Of a DNA stretch of 64,000 nucleotides, positions 12,216 to 23,239 are shown piece by piece. A program made the translations under genes and the position numbers. Position 1 is the first letter of the stretch, and every line of letters starts with the position of its first letter. The DNA is taken from contig NC_080175.1 of NCBI RefSeq assembly GCF_950295315.1, positions 63,885,353 through 63,949,352 of the forward strand, given 5' to 3'. This DNA is from Erinaceus europaeus (Eukaryota; Chordata; Mammalia; Eulipotyphla; Erinaceidae). The notes below the pieces were generated by a model that was not told the origin of the DNA, ran no database searches, and worked only from the letters and a program-made list of their open reading frames with translations.

Positions 12216-12895
12216 GTGAAATAAAGTAAAGTAAAATGAAAAACTAAGATGAAATATAATAAATTATGTCTCAAAATGAAATCATTGAGATTTGCTATTT
12301 CAGTTACCTAAACAGTCTCAGTACACATTTCCAACCATAAAAAAATGTACAAGTTTTATACTAGACACCCTGTAACATGTATTCTTAGGCATGGTTGTCA
12401 CATAGATTAATAAGAAAGGTATCAACTGTATCATAATGTGGACTGATGTTATCCAATTCAACCAAGAGAAAATCGGGTTCAAATGTTATAAGACTATAGA
12501 AATAAGTAAAGACAAAACAAAATAAAACAAGCAAAAGTGGTGGATTCAGAGTTTTCTCTAAAAATTAAGTCATCCGAGGATTCTCAGGAGAAGCTGTAGC
12601 ATGAAAAAGAGACTTCAAGAAAGTTCTGTTGTGACTTTTGTTACAGAGAAGCTGTAAGTGGAAATATAATTGAATGTCTCTACTTGACTATAAGCCAAGG
12701 GACAGTTTTTTTTTTTGATGGTTAATAATTAACCAAATGTAGTAATGTGGCACTGATTATTATAGGTATTTAAGTTCTTGGACTAATAATTAGAGACAGC
12801 AGTCTAAATTCTTGTAAGTCTTAATTTTAGGTAACAGTTATTTTTTTCTGGTTACCACTCAGTATTAAAGTTGTACTCATTTTTAAATTGACATT
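12216..12895. other. No recognisable feature
   Basis: AT-rich unique sequence with no credible open frame. Confidence 0.5.
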
Positions 12896-13054
12896 TTTAT
12901 TGTCTTTATTCATTTATTGGATATAGATAGCCAGAAATTGAGAGGAAGGGGGTAATATAGAGGCAGAGAGACAAAGATATTCCTGCAACACTTCTTTACA
13001 CTTGTCAAATTTTCCCCCTGTTGGTAGGGACAAGGGACTTGAACCCAGGTCCCT
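12896..13054 (-). mobile_element. SINE type C, antisense, cut by assembly gap
   Basis: Read on the minus strand: B-box region GGGTTCAAGTCCC, body AGGGGGAAAATTT, pyrimidine stretch and an AATAAATGAATAAAG tail. The tRNA head would lie inside the N gap. Confidence 0.75.
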
Positions 13055-13254
13055 NNNNNNNNNNNNNNNNNNNNNNNNNNNNNNNNNNNNNNNNNNNNNN
13101 NNNNNNNNNNNNNNNNNNNNNNNNNNNNNNNNNNNNNNNNNNNNNNNNNNNNNNNNNNNNNNNNNNNNNNNNNNNNNNNNNNNNNNNNNNNNNNNNNNNN
13201 NNNNNNNNNNNNNNNNNNNNNNNNNNNNNNNNNNNNNNNNNNNNNNNNNNNNNN
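13055..13254. other. Assembly gap of 200 N
   Basis: Exactly 200 unknown bases. Apparent open frames across it are artefacts. The left flank is an antisense SINE and the right flank a sense SINE, so the missing part probably joins two head-to-head SINEs. Confidence 0.98.
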
Positions 13255-13462
13255 AGGGGCCAGTGTGGTGGAACACTAGGTTGAATGTGCACATTACAAT
13301 GTGCAAGGACCCAATTTCAAGACCATGGTCCTCACCTGTAGAGAGGGAGAAGCTTCAGGAAGTATTGAAATGTGAGCATCTATCTTTCTCTCTCTCTCTC
13401 TCCACCCTGCTTCATTTTCTCTCTGCACTATCAAATAAAAAAATAAATAACCTTTCAAGCAT
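13255..13462 (+). mobile_element. SINE type C
   Basis: GGGCCAGTGTGGTGGAACAC head, ATTACAATGTGCAAGGACCC, GAGAGGGAGAAGCTTCAGGA body, (CT)n and an AAATAAAAAAATAAATAA tail. It starts directly at the gap edge. Confidence 0.75.
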
Positions 13463-14267
13463 AATCTAGTTTAAATTAATTAAATAATTGGTTGTTTTTA
13501 TTCTAAAGTACAATATGAATTTAAAAAGAATAAGCAATTTTGACTTTATACTTGAAAAATATTAGCAAAAGCAAAAATATTATACATCAAAATTATGATG
13601 ATTGGGGACTTGGAAGCATGACTGTAGAGCAACAGTGAACAGAACAAACTCTTCCTCAAAACAACAAATACTTACAAATATTAAACTTAAAAAAACCTCA
13701 ATAAACTACAACTACACGTCCACAGAAGCACTGAAGCCTATGGTGGGCTCATGCACTTGGTTGGATTGAAACCAAACACACCATATCTAAGAACTCTGGC
13801 AGAAGACTGTACCAATTTCCTCCTAAGCAGCACCAGCCAAATAAACATTCTGTACTGATAGTGAACAACAGAATATTTGAGCTTTAAATACATGAGTGTG
13901 GTGTTGTTAGCCTAGTGAACTACTGACAAGGATACACAAAATAACAGGGGATTCATGTCAAAAGCATCCTGGTCTGTCACTAAACTAAAGCAGACATACA
14001 TAAAGATAATTTATGGCATCTGGTGACTCAGATTCAGGCTGAAATCCTAAATAGAAGCCATATAAACACACCACATGAAGTACATAAGAGCTCAAGGAAA
14101 TAATAAGAAACACAGGAGCTGCCCCCACCTCAAATTACCCTCCCCACCAGCCCCAGAAAATTAACAGTGTGAAGCCCAGGGATCACAACAATAGCACTAC
14201 CTGATGGCCAGAAATAACCAGCACAATAACTGTGAACCCTGAAAGCACAAAAAGGATAAAATATCAA
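13463..14267. other. Unassigned sequence, possibly old L1-related
   Basis: A-rich sequence without a coherent frame. It lies next to an antisense L1 remnant, but I cannot align it to any L1 segment in this window. Confidence 0.35.
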
Positions 14268-14620
14268 CTTTTTATTGCTGAGTAGTACTCCACTGAGTAT
14301 ATTTCACATAATTTTTTTATCCAGTCCAGTCATCTGTTGAAGAGCATTTTGGTAGCTTACGTATTTTTGCTATTGTGAATAATGAAGCTATGAACATGGG
14401 AGGTGTGCATATATCTCCACAAATGTACATTATTATCTTTTTGGGGTAAATGCCTAGGACTGGAATTGCTGTATCATAAGGTTTTTGCATTTGTATAAGA
14501 ATTCAGCATACTGTTCTCTATTATGGTTGCACAGGTCTGCATCCCCAGCAGCAGTTTGATACAGTTTTTCTCTCTCCACATTCTCTCCAACACTTAGAAG
14601 TGTTTGTCAAAAGGAATCTT
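14268..14620 (-). pseudogene. Old L1 ORF2 3' end, antisense
   Basis: The reverse complement carries the end-of-ORF2 landmarks of ancient mammalian L1s: a YTQW...TTQQ-like end just before the stop (near 14300), the GMNIGG-like stretch TTCATAGCTTCATTATTCAC on the opposite strand, and the upstream zinc-knuckle area near 14520-14560. Much more diverged than the 1543 and 24745 copies. Fragment only. Confidence 0.7.
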
Positions 14621-14779
14621 GTTTTTAAACCATCAGTGAAAAGGATGTGAATCTGGTAAACATCAGAGGAATGTAGGCACTGTTTCTCTTATTAAGAGAG
14701 GAGAAGAAAAAGGCAACAACATATAGAAGTAGTTATAGGTATAAAGGTGACTTAGGAAATTAAGGCAGGACCATTAATT

Positions 14780-14936
14780 AAAATGGGGAATATATATATG
14801 TATGTGTATTCCCATTTCTCTGTCCTTATCTATCTATCTTTATATACAATTAGGGCAAAAACAGCAGTTACTTAATAATTACATATTATATTATATATAT
14901 ATATATGTATTATATATTATGTATTATATATGTATG

Positions 14937-14984
<48 letters not shown>

Positions 14985-14985
14985 T
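14780..14985. repeat. (TA)n and (GA)n microsatellite cluster
   Basis: TATATATG-rich runs at about 14787-14945, a perfect (TA)n near 14938-14960, then (GA)n at about 14960-14984. Confidence 0.9.
14849..14900. repeat. Left member of a dispersed direct repeat
   Basis: It contains CAATTAGGGCAAAAACAGCA plus GTTA, identical over 24 bases to 15927-15950. The similarity continues through ACTTAATAATTA...ATTATAT. Confidence 0.75.
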
Positions 14986-14987
14986 AG

Positions 14988-15128
14988 TGATAAAGTCAGC
15001 TCACATTGGTGACCTTGGAAGAACTACCTACTGCAGTTTCCAATGGAGGGAATGGGGACACAGAACTCTGTTGGTGGTAGACTTATTGAATGATACCCCT
15101 ATTATTTTATAATTTATTAAATCACTAA
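14988..15128 (+). mobile_element. L1 3' end of an older subfamily
   Basis: It contains TTTCCAATGGAGGGAATGGG, ATACCCCTATTATTTTATAA and an AATCACTAATAAAAA end. The same block occurs in antisense at 16030-16175 next to a recognisable L1 3'UTR. Confidence 0.55.
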
Positions 15129-15926
15129 TAAAAACAAAGTAAAATAACTATTAAAAAGTTATTTTATATAAAAATATTATTGAGTCTTAATCATTTATCA
15201 GCAATATTTTAACTTATATTTTAATGTTCAGTCACAGTGAGGAGTCAGTTGACCTTTTAAGATTCTCAAGAACATCTAAGAAACTGTTATTTCAAATATG
15301 TTTCATCTGTGATCCTGCCCAGCACAAAAGTATGGGTAATTTAATAATTACATCTCATGATAAATCTCACTTAAATTTCTTCTATTACATTTGCTGACAT
15401 TTCTACAGTGCAACATGCATTTATAAGAGAATTTTGTACAATAAAATGAATTAGATTAATGGAAGAAAAGAGGAGTTCTAATCCCATGTAGGAATATTTT
15501 CTGGAATATATTTCTGTGCTAATTCCTTTTGACAGAAGGAATTCTTCTTTAAATGTCATGAAAAAATGAAAAAACCTATAAAAAATAGACATCCTAGTTA
15601 TAGCTAGGCTTTTATGAATCATGATTTACTGCCTGATCTTTAAAAGCATTTAATGACCAACTGAAGCACTTTAAGTTCTATTTACAGGATATCAACTTTA
15701 AGAAGGGTAATAGAAAAACACACCATATCAAAATCTATTTTATTTGTTTTATACACTGTACTAAGCATATCCCTCTTCTATTTCATAATACTTTTGTGGA
15801 AAAGCCAATATTTTCAGACAATTACAAGTACTTATATTACAGAAATAGTTTTATAGATTTTTATTTTAGAATCAGCGCTTAGAAAATGAGGAAAATAAAA
15901 AACATTACTGTAATGCCTGTGGTACA
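15129..15926. other. No recognisable feature
   Basis: AT-rich. The 83-codon minus-strand frame at 15371-15622 shows no family motif and is not called. Confidence 0.5.
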
Positions 15927-15990
15927 CAATTAGGGCAAAAACAGCAGTTAATATTAATTACTCAATAATTATGTATTATATAGTTGATTA
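15927..15990. repeat. Right member of a dispersed direct repeat
   Basis: Partner of 14849-14900, 1078 bases downstream, with an extra AATATT inserted after the 24-base identical core. Confidence 0.75.
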
Positions 15991-16029
15991 TTTCATTTTT
16001 ATGCTTTATAAATAGTTTAATATTGATTT

Positions 16030-16175
16030 AAAAATTTTAAAATAATAGGGATATAATTCCATACAGTGCCCACCACCAGATTTCTGTATCATCATTCCCT
16101 CCATTGGAAATGGCAGTAGTTCTCCAAAGGTTCCAAATATGGGTTGAATCTATAACTATCCATATATATGCATAT
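16030..16175 (-). mobile_element. L1 3' end of an older subfamily, antisense
   Basis: The reverse complement aligns with 14988-15128 (TTCCAATGGAGGGAATGATG and the following block). Confidence 0.5.
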
Positions 16176-16204
16176 CTACATATATTTTTCAGTCAATATC
16201 TATC

Positions 16205-17250
16205 ATTTAGATATTCTTTTTAATTTTTTATTTATAAAAAGGAAACATTAATAAAACCATAGGATAAGAGAGGTACAACTTCACACAATTCCCACCATCA
16301 GATCTCTATATCCCATCCCCTCCCCTGATAGCTTTCCTATTCTTTATCCCTCTGGGAGTATGGACCCAAGGTCATTGTGGGATGCAGAAGGTTGCAGGTC
16401 TGGCTTCTGTAAGTGCTTCCCGGCTGAACATGGGTGTTGACAGGTAGATCCATATTCCCAGCCTGTCTCTTTCCCTAGTGGGGTGGGGCTCTAGGGGGAA
16501 GCGGAGCTCCAGGACATATTGGTGGGTTGCTTGTCCAGGGAAGTCTGTTTGGCATCATGCTAGCATCTGGACCCTGGAGGTTAAAAAGAGAGTTAACATA
16601 CAAAGCCAAACAAATTGTTGACCAATTATGGACCTAAAGACTGGAATAGTGCAGATGAAGCGTTGGGGGTTTCTCCATTTTGTGGATAGCTAGTAGGCAT
16701 ATTTTAGTTATATTCTAAAGGGCCTGTGACTAAATTAGTGTTTTTTTTTCCTTAGCCTGAAATCTAATATGTAGGTGGATCCTAATTGGTGTCTGGGGAG
16801 GTGATGTCATGGCTGGCAGAAGGTCCAGAAAGCTGGATCAGGGAAAAGAGTAGCTCCCAAACATGGGAAAGGCATGTAAATATTGTTGATTGTAAACTAT
16901 ATCGATTTAATGTGTTCTGGGGTCCATACTCAGCTTAGGAGCCCATGTGACCTCAGCATACCTGTAGATCTGAACTCACATTCTGTGGTCATAATTAGGA
17001 ACATTCCAAACTGCCCCAGTATCAGGACCCATCTTCCTCAGGTGTAGCATAGAGTATGTTGTCCAGCCTCCCTATTCTCTACCAATCTTGATCCAAGTTG
17101 AGGGTAACTCCTATGGGGGACCACAAAGGGGTGTATTGCATTGTTCCTGATAGAAATAACCTGTAACAATGGAGAGAGGGATCTATTCAAGGTCTAGGCC
17201 CATCATGTCTGTTTGAGAATCTCAGGATTCCCCGATTAGGGGCCCAGATG
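16205..17250 (-). mobile_element. L1 3'UTR, antisense part of an inverted L1
   Basis: The reverse complement of 16230-16690 matches the last 460 bases of the L1 at 31250-31710. From 16690 to 17250 it carries an extra 3'UTR segment also seen at 62053-62134 and 62492-62775, so an older subfamily. The tail is the T-rich stretch at 16205-16245. Confidence 0.8.
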
Positions 17251-17251
17251 A

Positions 17252-17945
17252 TGGGGATGGTGTTTATGTACACTCCTATCAATTTTTAGTCATATAAATT
17301 ATTTAATATGAGAGTGAAAAATTATATCTCTCAAACTTTTTAAATCACAGACTGAGTCTTTTTAATACATAAGCTGAGTCTTTGGTATATTGACTCTTAA
17401 AACTTAGATCAGGAAGAACAGAAGCAACCAGTGGCACAGCTATATACAAATAATGTCAAAGGACGTAAATTATGGTAAGGGTGTGTATGATACTGCAAAT
17501 CCTAAGAAAGGTATATTTCAAAGTTAACCCAATTGCCAAATAATGTGATTATAACAATAACGATCTATTGTCTCCTTAAACCCTAAGACAGCTGGAATCT
17601 ACATGCTTCTCTCAATTCATAGCAAATGATAGTGCATCCGCTAATCCCAACATAATCAATGCAATGAGTATCACCTCAGCTTGCTTCACTTCAGACTGAG
17701 TCCAGAGACATCAGGCATAGAATGTCAACTCTTCACCCTTATTACTTGGGTGATAACTTTCCTTTAATAGTATTCTCTAATTCCATTCCAGGAGGTTCAC
17801 TTCTTAACAAAGTCCCAAAACTTAGATATAGATAAGGTACCGTAAGATAGAGCATATGTTCACATGTATCCATAAAATTAGGGCACAATATATACCTGAA
17901 AGCAAAAATGCACCATAGTCTGTAGTGAGCTATTATAAAGTTCAT
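17252..17945 (+). mobile_element. L1 3'UTR block in inverted orientation
   Basis: It aligns in sense with about 30535-31245 of copy 3, starting GGGGATGGTGTTTATGTACA and passing through GGCACAGCTATATACAA. The neighbouring 3'UTR end (16205-17250) is antisense. This is the layout expected from twin priming during insertion. Confidence 0.75.
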
Positions 17946-17979
17946 AATGAAATAAAGCCTACTTAGACTTAGATATCTT

Positions 17980-19125
17980 CTTCACCTACTGCCTATTATA
18001 GTTCTCTCACTCACTCCAAAGCTATCCTCATCAAAGCAAGAACTGCAAAAGCTGATGTAGTCACATTGGTTTGTTTCTGCTTTAGTCTTCCTTGCAATTG
18101 GGTTTGTATCATCAAAGATGTCCTTGAAGTTTAGTTGGGAAAGTGTCCCACCAATTTTTTCCTCTAAGTATTTGATAGTTTCTGGTTTAACATCCAGGTC
18201 CTTAATCCATTTGGATTTGACTTTTGTTTCTGGTGAAATAAGGTGGTTCAGTTTCATTCTTCTGCATGTTTCAACCCAGTTTTCCTAGCACCACTTATTG
18301 AAGAGAGCCTCCTTCTTCCATTTAACACTTTGGGCCCTCTTATCAAAGATTAGATATCCATATGTGTGGGGGTTTAGGTCTGGGCTTTCAATTCAGTTCC
18401 ACTGATCTGTGTGCCTATTTTTATTCCAGTAGCACATGTTTTGATGATGATGGCCTTATAATATAGTTTAAGATATGGGAGTGTGTTGCCTCCATTTCTG
18501 TTTCTTTTCCTTAAGATGGTCTTGTCAATTCTAGGTGTTTTCTGGTTCCAGATAAATGATTGTAGTTTTTGTTCTATTCGTTTAAGGAATCTTGGTGGAA
18601 CTTTGATGGGTATCACTTTAAATTTGTATATTGCTCTGGGGAGAATATTCATTTTGATGATATCTATTCTTTCAATCTAGGAGCATGGGGCGTCTTTCTA
18701 TTTCTTGGTATCAGTGTATATTTCCTTGAATAATGACTCATAGTTTACAGTATACATGTCTCTCACTTCTTTGGTCAACTGTATTCCTAGGTATTTTATT
18801 GATTTTGCTGCAACAGTGAAAGGGAGTGATTTCTGTATGTCTTCTTCAGATTTAGTGTTTGCATAAAGGAACGCCACTGATTTTTGTACATTGATTTTGT
18901 AGCCTTACACCTTGCTATATTGCCTAATAACTTCCAGTAGTTTTCTGCTGGATTCTTTAGTTTTTTTCTCTGTATACTATCCTGTCATCTGCAAATAGTG
19001 AGAGCTTGACTTCTTCCCTTCTGATATGTATTCCTTCAATTTCTTTCTCTTACCTGATTGCTATGGCAAGAACTTCCAGTACTATGTGGAAGAGTAATGG
19101 TGGATTATTTCATTTTTATATAAGA
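17980..19125 (-). pseudogene. L1 ORF2 C-terminal fragment, antisense
   Basis: Minus-strand peptides include SWNQKTPR-type IWNQKTPRIDKTILRK (near 18570), [20 protein letters not shown] (18652 downward) and KLNHLISPETKVKSKWIKDL (18257 downward). These align with copy 3 at about 28640-29620. Several frame breaks are present. The endonuclease and zinc knuckle are absent. Confidence 0.88.
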
Positions 19126-19131
19126 AACAAG

Positions 19132-19174
<43 letters not shown>

Positions 19175-19205
19175 GTATATATATATATGTATGTATATAT
19201 AAATC
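19126..19205. repeat. (TA)n microsatellite
   Basis: About 30 TA units, interrupted by CACATATG and TATGTATG. Confidence 0.9.
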
Positions 19206-19636
19206 AGGTGTAATGCCTTAATCATCTTTAATGAAACTGGGATGCAAATAAACCTGCATAAATGTTAAATGTATTTTGTATGTGCACATATAGTCACTTG
19301 CCAAATAAGTAATTTTTAGTAATAGAACTGCAGAAGGAAGTGGCATAGTCTCATATATAGAAGGAACAGTTTCCTTGTTTAAAGAGGGTAGAGATTGTTG
19401 AATCAAGAGATACTGCATGGCCAGTGGTTAAAGGAATCAAAGTCCCCAAGCAATAGTCCTGCTAGCTTTTTTGGAAGATATAAATGGACTGATAAAGTAA
19501 GATGCATGGGAAAATTATACAGACCAGATGTTCAGGTCACAAGTATTCTTTTTTTTTTTTAATTGAGGGTATAATAACTTATAGTCAACAGTAAAAACGG
19601 TTATTGGTAAATGTGAAAAGTTTCTCAGTTTTCTTT
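19206..19636. other. No recognisable feature
   Basis: Unique AT-rich sequence with a T run at 19547-19560. Confidence 0.5.
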
Positions 19637-19800
19637 TTCCTTTTTTTATTTTTGCGTTCAGAATTATTGCTGGGGCTTGGTGCCTGCACCATGAATCAAC
19701 TACTCCTGGAGACTATTTTTTCCCTTTTTTGTTGTCCTTGTTTTCTTCTTCTCCTTCTCCTCCTCCTCCTTCTTATTCTTATTCTTCTCTTTTTTAATCA
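19637..19800 (-). mobile_element. SINE type B 3' part, antisense
   Basis: The minus strand shows the type B 3' module (opposite strand: AATTATTGCTGGGGCTTGGT and ATGAATCAACTACTCCTGGA), then a (CTT/CTC)n-type expansion where the (CAA)n would be. The tRNA head is missing. Confidence 0.7.
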
Positions 19801-19825
19801 TTGCTGTGGTTATTTTCATTATTCT

Positions 19826-20335
19826 TGGTATTGACGAGATATTCCATATTCATCCTTCTCTTTCTGGCTTATCTCACATCACATGAATCCTTCAAGAGCC
19901 ATTCATAACTAAATAGTCTTCCATTGTGCACAAATACCACAAATTCTTCAGCTACCCATCTGTTATTGGACACCTGAGTTGCTTCCATGTTCTGGCTATT
20001 ACAAATAGTGCTACTATGAACATGGGCATACATATCATTTTGGATGGTTGTGTTAGGATCCTTATTATATATTCCTAAGAGAAGAATTACAGGGTAATAT
20101 GGTAGGCCTATGTCTAGCCTTCTGAGAGATTTCTAGACTGTTCTTCACAGGGGATGGACCAATTTACATTTGTGCCAGCAGTGCAGGAGAAGCCTTTGCC
20201 CCCACAATCTCTCCATCATTTGTTGTTGTTATTGTTTCTGATGTATGTCATTATTACAGGGGTGAAGTGGTGTCTCATTCTTGTCTTTATTTTCATTTCT
20301 TTGACAATCAGTGACTAGAAGTATAATGGCCACGA
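19826..20335 (-). pseudogene. Old L1 ORF2 3' end, antisense
   Basis: The opposite strand has the L1 landmarks CTGAGTTGCTTCCATGTTCT, ACTATGAACATGGG and CATTTCTTTGACAATCAGTGA. This is the C-terminal ORF2 region of an ancient L1, fragmentary. Confidence 0.75.
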
Positions 20336-20687
20336 GTGCTGTTTATCTGCTAAGGGGTGTTACTGGATGATAACAAGAACCTTAATTCTTCATTTTGTTA
20401 TCTGACATCAATAGGCAGGGAAGGATTTTGTAAAGATAGTGCCTATGTGTATACATATCACCCATCTCTGCTACATGATGATGCTTACAAGGTCATTTAC
20501 TATCAAAATAACTAACTTTTTGATTGGGAATATGGCTGCTGGTATCTTACTACAAGTGTTTCAGTAGTGAAGCACTACCTTTTAACTTATTAATTCTAAC
20601 TCTACTCTAAGCATAATTTTGTACCCTCTGTTGTTTGAAAATTATTTAATTTAATTCTGTTTATTTTAATATGAAGAAACTTATCTT
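20336..20687. other. No recognisable feature
   Basis: Unique AT-rich sequence up to the SINE target duplication. Confidence 0.5.
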
Positions 20688-20703
20688 AGAAATAAGATGA
20701 ATT
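20688..20703. repeat. Outer target duplication (left) of the nested insertion
   Basis: AGAAATAAGATGAATT, repeated perfectly at 31816-31831, more than 11 kb away. It brackets the SINE plus everything inserted in the SINE tail. Confidence 0.85.
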
Positions 20704-20959
20704 GGGAGTCTGGGCGGTAGCTTAGTCGGTTAAGCGCACGTGGCACAACGTGCTAGGACCTGTGTAAGGATCATGGTTCAAGCTCCCACCTGCAGGAGAG
20801 TTGCTCCATAAGTGGTGAAGCAAGTCTGGAGTTGTCTATCTTTCTCTCCCCCTCTGTCTTCCCATCCTTTCTCTATTTCTCTCTGTCCTGACAATGAAGA
20901 AATCAGTGATAACTACAACAATAATAAAAAAACAAGAAGAACAAAAAAAGGGAAAATGA
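20704..20959 (+). mobile_element. SINE type A, tail interrupted by L1
   Basis: Near full-length head and body (GGGCGGTAGCTTAGTCGGTT, GGTTCAAGCTCCCACC). Its A-rich tail (AAAAAGGGAAAATGA) is where the L1 begins. The remainder of the tail reappears at 31766-31815. Confidence 0.88.
20943..20959. repeat. Inner target duplication (left) of the L1 composite
   Basis: AAAAAAAGGGAAAATGA just before the L1 start, matched by AAAAAGGGGAAAATGA at 31766-31781. Confidence 0.75.
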
Positions 20960-21417
20960 GGGGGAGTTCCAGAAAGATGGCGGACTGAGAAGCTGCTAGC
21001 AGCGTGTGCTCTGATCACATCTTCTGGAAACGGTAGGATTTTCTGCCTTTAGCAGGACAGTCAATAAGGGGTCCTAGTGGTGACACCAAAGACGTGACTA
21101 TAATTTAATTTGGGTTAAGAATTAGAGTAAAGGTGGCACGGACTAGTGGGCAGGCTGCTCCAGACTTCCCAGGTGGCGGCGGGCAGGGCGGGTGCACCGG
21201 GCATTGTTCTCCGCCCAGGAAGGCAGCTCCTCCGCTGGGCGGCCGGCAGAGGACCCGGAGGGAGCACTATAGCTCGGGGGCTTTCTCTTGGGAGTCTCCA
21301 GGGACCACCTCGACCCTGAGGGCGGATCCAAAGACTTCTTAAGTATAGCTCTCATTGGATCAAAGGACTTGGAGCTAGTTTTCATTTTCGAGAAATCCTT
21401 TAAAAAAGTCTGGAGGC
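20960..21417 (+). promoter_or_regulatory. L1 5'UTR monomer 1 (tandem promoter unit)
   Basis: A 458-base unit starting GGGGGAGTTCCAGAAAGATG and ending just before the next such start at 21418. The first 170 bases are the initiator block, with AAGATGGCGG at 20974-20983. The remaining 270 bases are GC- and CpG-rich (21147-21417), ending with a TCGAGAAATCC block. The same GC-rich piece precedes the initiator of copy 3 (24472-24744). A tandem layout with one initiator per unit resembles the monomer promoters of rodent L1s; that function is inferred. Confidence 0.75.
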
Positions 21418-22232
21418 GGGGGGGTTTCCCGGAAGATGGCGGACTGAGAAGCTGCTAGCCGCTGAGCTCCGAACACATCTCCTGGAACAGTAGGATTTTC
21501 TGCCTTTAGCAGGCCAGCCAATAAGGGGTTATAGAGGTGACAAGGAGGTGACTATAACTTAATTTGGGTTAAGAACTAGAGTAGGGAAAAAAAATTCTTT
21601 TTTCTTCCTTTTAATTTTCAAGCATACCTCCTTCCCCCCTTCCCCCACAAGCAGTCCCTGGGGACCAGCTCCTAGCAGGATACCCCACACCACCAAACAG
21701 GGTGCTTTTGTGAATTCACTGATACACATTTGGGAAGTTCCTTGCACTGCTCTTTAATTACAACTCTTTTTCTTATCTTCTCCCTTTTCTCTCTCTTGTC
21801 TCTCTCTCTCTTTTTTTTAAATCTTGTCATATACTTCTTCCTTCTTCTTTGCCTTTCTGAATTTGTGAATTACGTTGGGGAAGAAATCTGACTCAGAGTG
21901 GACTCTCTATGTGTGTATCTCTGCTCTAGTTCCCTTTCCCCTCTTGTTACCCCTAGAATATACACTGGATAGTAGATTTGCATAACTGTCTATTCTTGCT
22001 ATCCTCTCTTTCTTTTCTCTTTCTTCACTGGGATTTGGTTACTATTTTTTCACGGACTGGAGAAATTGTTTGGCTAACTGGTAACGATTAAACTACTTCA
22101 ATACTTACTTCAGTTGCTACTGTAATTCTGGAGGTTGGTGAGTGCAATTGTCATAAAGGTATTTAGTACAGTGTTACTTGTACTCAAGACACAACAACTG
22201 AGGAACAACAGAGCATAAAAAAAAAGAAACAC

Positions 22233-22762
22233 ATGAATAAAAAAATGGGTAGATCAAAAACAAATAAAACTGCTACTCCAATGAATGAAGACAAGAGCCC
22301 AGAAGAAACTACAAATCAGCCAGAAGTAACCATAGATAAGAAAAGTATGCATGCAATAATAAACTTATTAATCACAGAAATGAAAACAACATTGGAGGAA
22401 AGGAATGGCAGTATTAGGGAAACAACAGTTGAGACCCCCCAAGGAAAATACTGATTATCTTGAGGCAATTAGAGAACTGAAAGCTGAAATAGCTGTAATG
22501 AAGAAAGAAGCTGAGGCAAGGGAAAACCCATAAGATTATCTGCAGACTTCTCCACTCAAACTCTAAAAGGCAGAAGGGAGTGGCAAGATATCTATCGAGC
22601 CCTGAATGAAAAAGGGTTTCAACCAAAGATAATATATCCTGCTAGACTTTCATTCAAACTAGATGGAGGGATCAAAACCTTCTTAGACAAACAACAGTTA
22701 AAGGAGGCAACCATCACCAAGCCGGCCCTGAAAGAGGTACTAAAAGACCTTTTATAAACAAG
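22233..22762 (+). pseudogene. L1 ORF1: L1 ORF1, copy 2, frameshifted and deleted
   Basis: It starts MNKKMGRSKTNKT as in copy 3. An extra C in a C run (22436-22441) shifts the frame and gives a stop at 22452-22454. Near 22515-22527 about 403 bases are missing relative to copy 3. The joint lies at a 10-base repeat (ACAAGGGAAA) present at both ends of the missing part in copy 3 (25855-25864 and 26258-26267). The coiled coil and RRM are therefore lost. The C-terminal domain (YPARLSF) remains to the TAA near 22755. Confidence 0.9.
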
Positions 22763-22811
22763 AACGTCACTATAATACTTGCAATATATCAGAGCAAAAT
22801 TTTTTAGAACA

Positions 22812-23239
22812 ATGGCACTACAATACATTAAATCCATAATATCAATAAATGTCAATGGCTTAAACTCACCCATCAAAAGGCACAGGGTGGGGGGATGGAT
22901 CAGAAAACATAACCTAACCATATGCTGCTTGCAAGAATCCCATCATCACAACAAGATAAACACAGACTTAAAGTGAAAGGATGGAAAACTATCATACAGG
23001 CTAACGGACCACAAAAAGGGGCAGGAACAGCCATTCTCATCTCAGACACGATAGATTTTAAATTCAACAAAGTAACAAAAGATAGGCAAGGACATTACAT
23101 AATGATTAGAGGATCAATCAGCCAAGAAGACTTAACAATTATTAACATCTATGCACCCAACGAGGGACCATCTAAATACATTAAGCATCTACTGAAAGAA
23201 TTTAAAAAATACATCAATAGTAATACAATAATAGTGGAA
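22812..23239 (+). pseudogene. L1 ORF2: L1 ORF2 N-terminal fragment, copy 2
   Basis: It begins MALQYIKSIISINVNGLNSP and reads CCLQESHHHN, where a one-base loss shifts it. In the next frame it continues to TIINIYAPNEGPSKYI and ends at the break point 23239, before the GDFN-type catalytic motif. Confidence 0.9.

Larger units (their letters stand above)
21418..23239 (+). mobile_element. L1 copy 2: 5' half only, internally deleted
   Basis: Second initiator block (AAGATGGCGG at 21433-21442), 5'UTR to 22232, a broken ORF1, then ORF2 from 22812 until it stops abruptly at about 23239 (AATAGTGGAAGCC) inside the endonuclease domain. There is no 3' end and no poly(A). The sequence is very close to copy 3, sharing the same base loss in the endonuclease (CCCATCATCACAAC). 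Confidence 0.9.

Noticed and set aside
13002..13469. Long open frames over 13002-13469
   Set aside because: They exist only because 200 N are read as X.
21133..21342. GC-rich 69-codon frame, also at 24454-24669
   Set aside because: It falls in the L1 5'UTR monomer. The two copies differ by frame-disrupting changes, so promoter DNA is the better reading.
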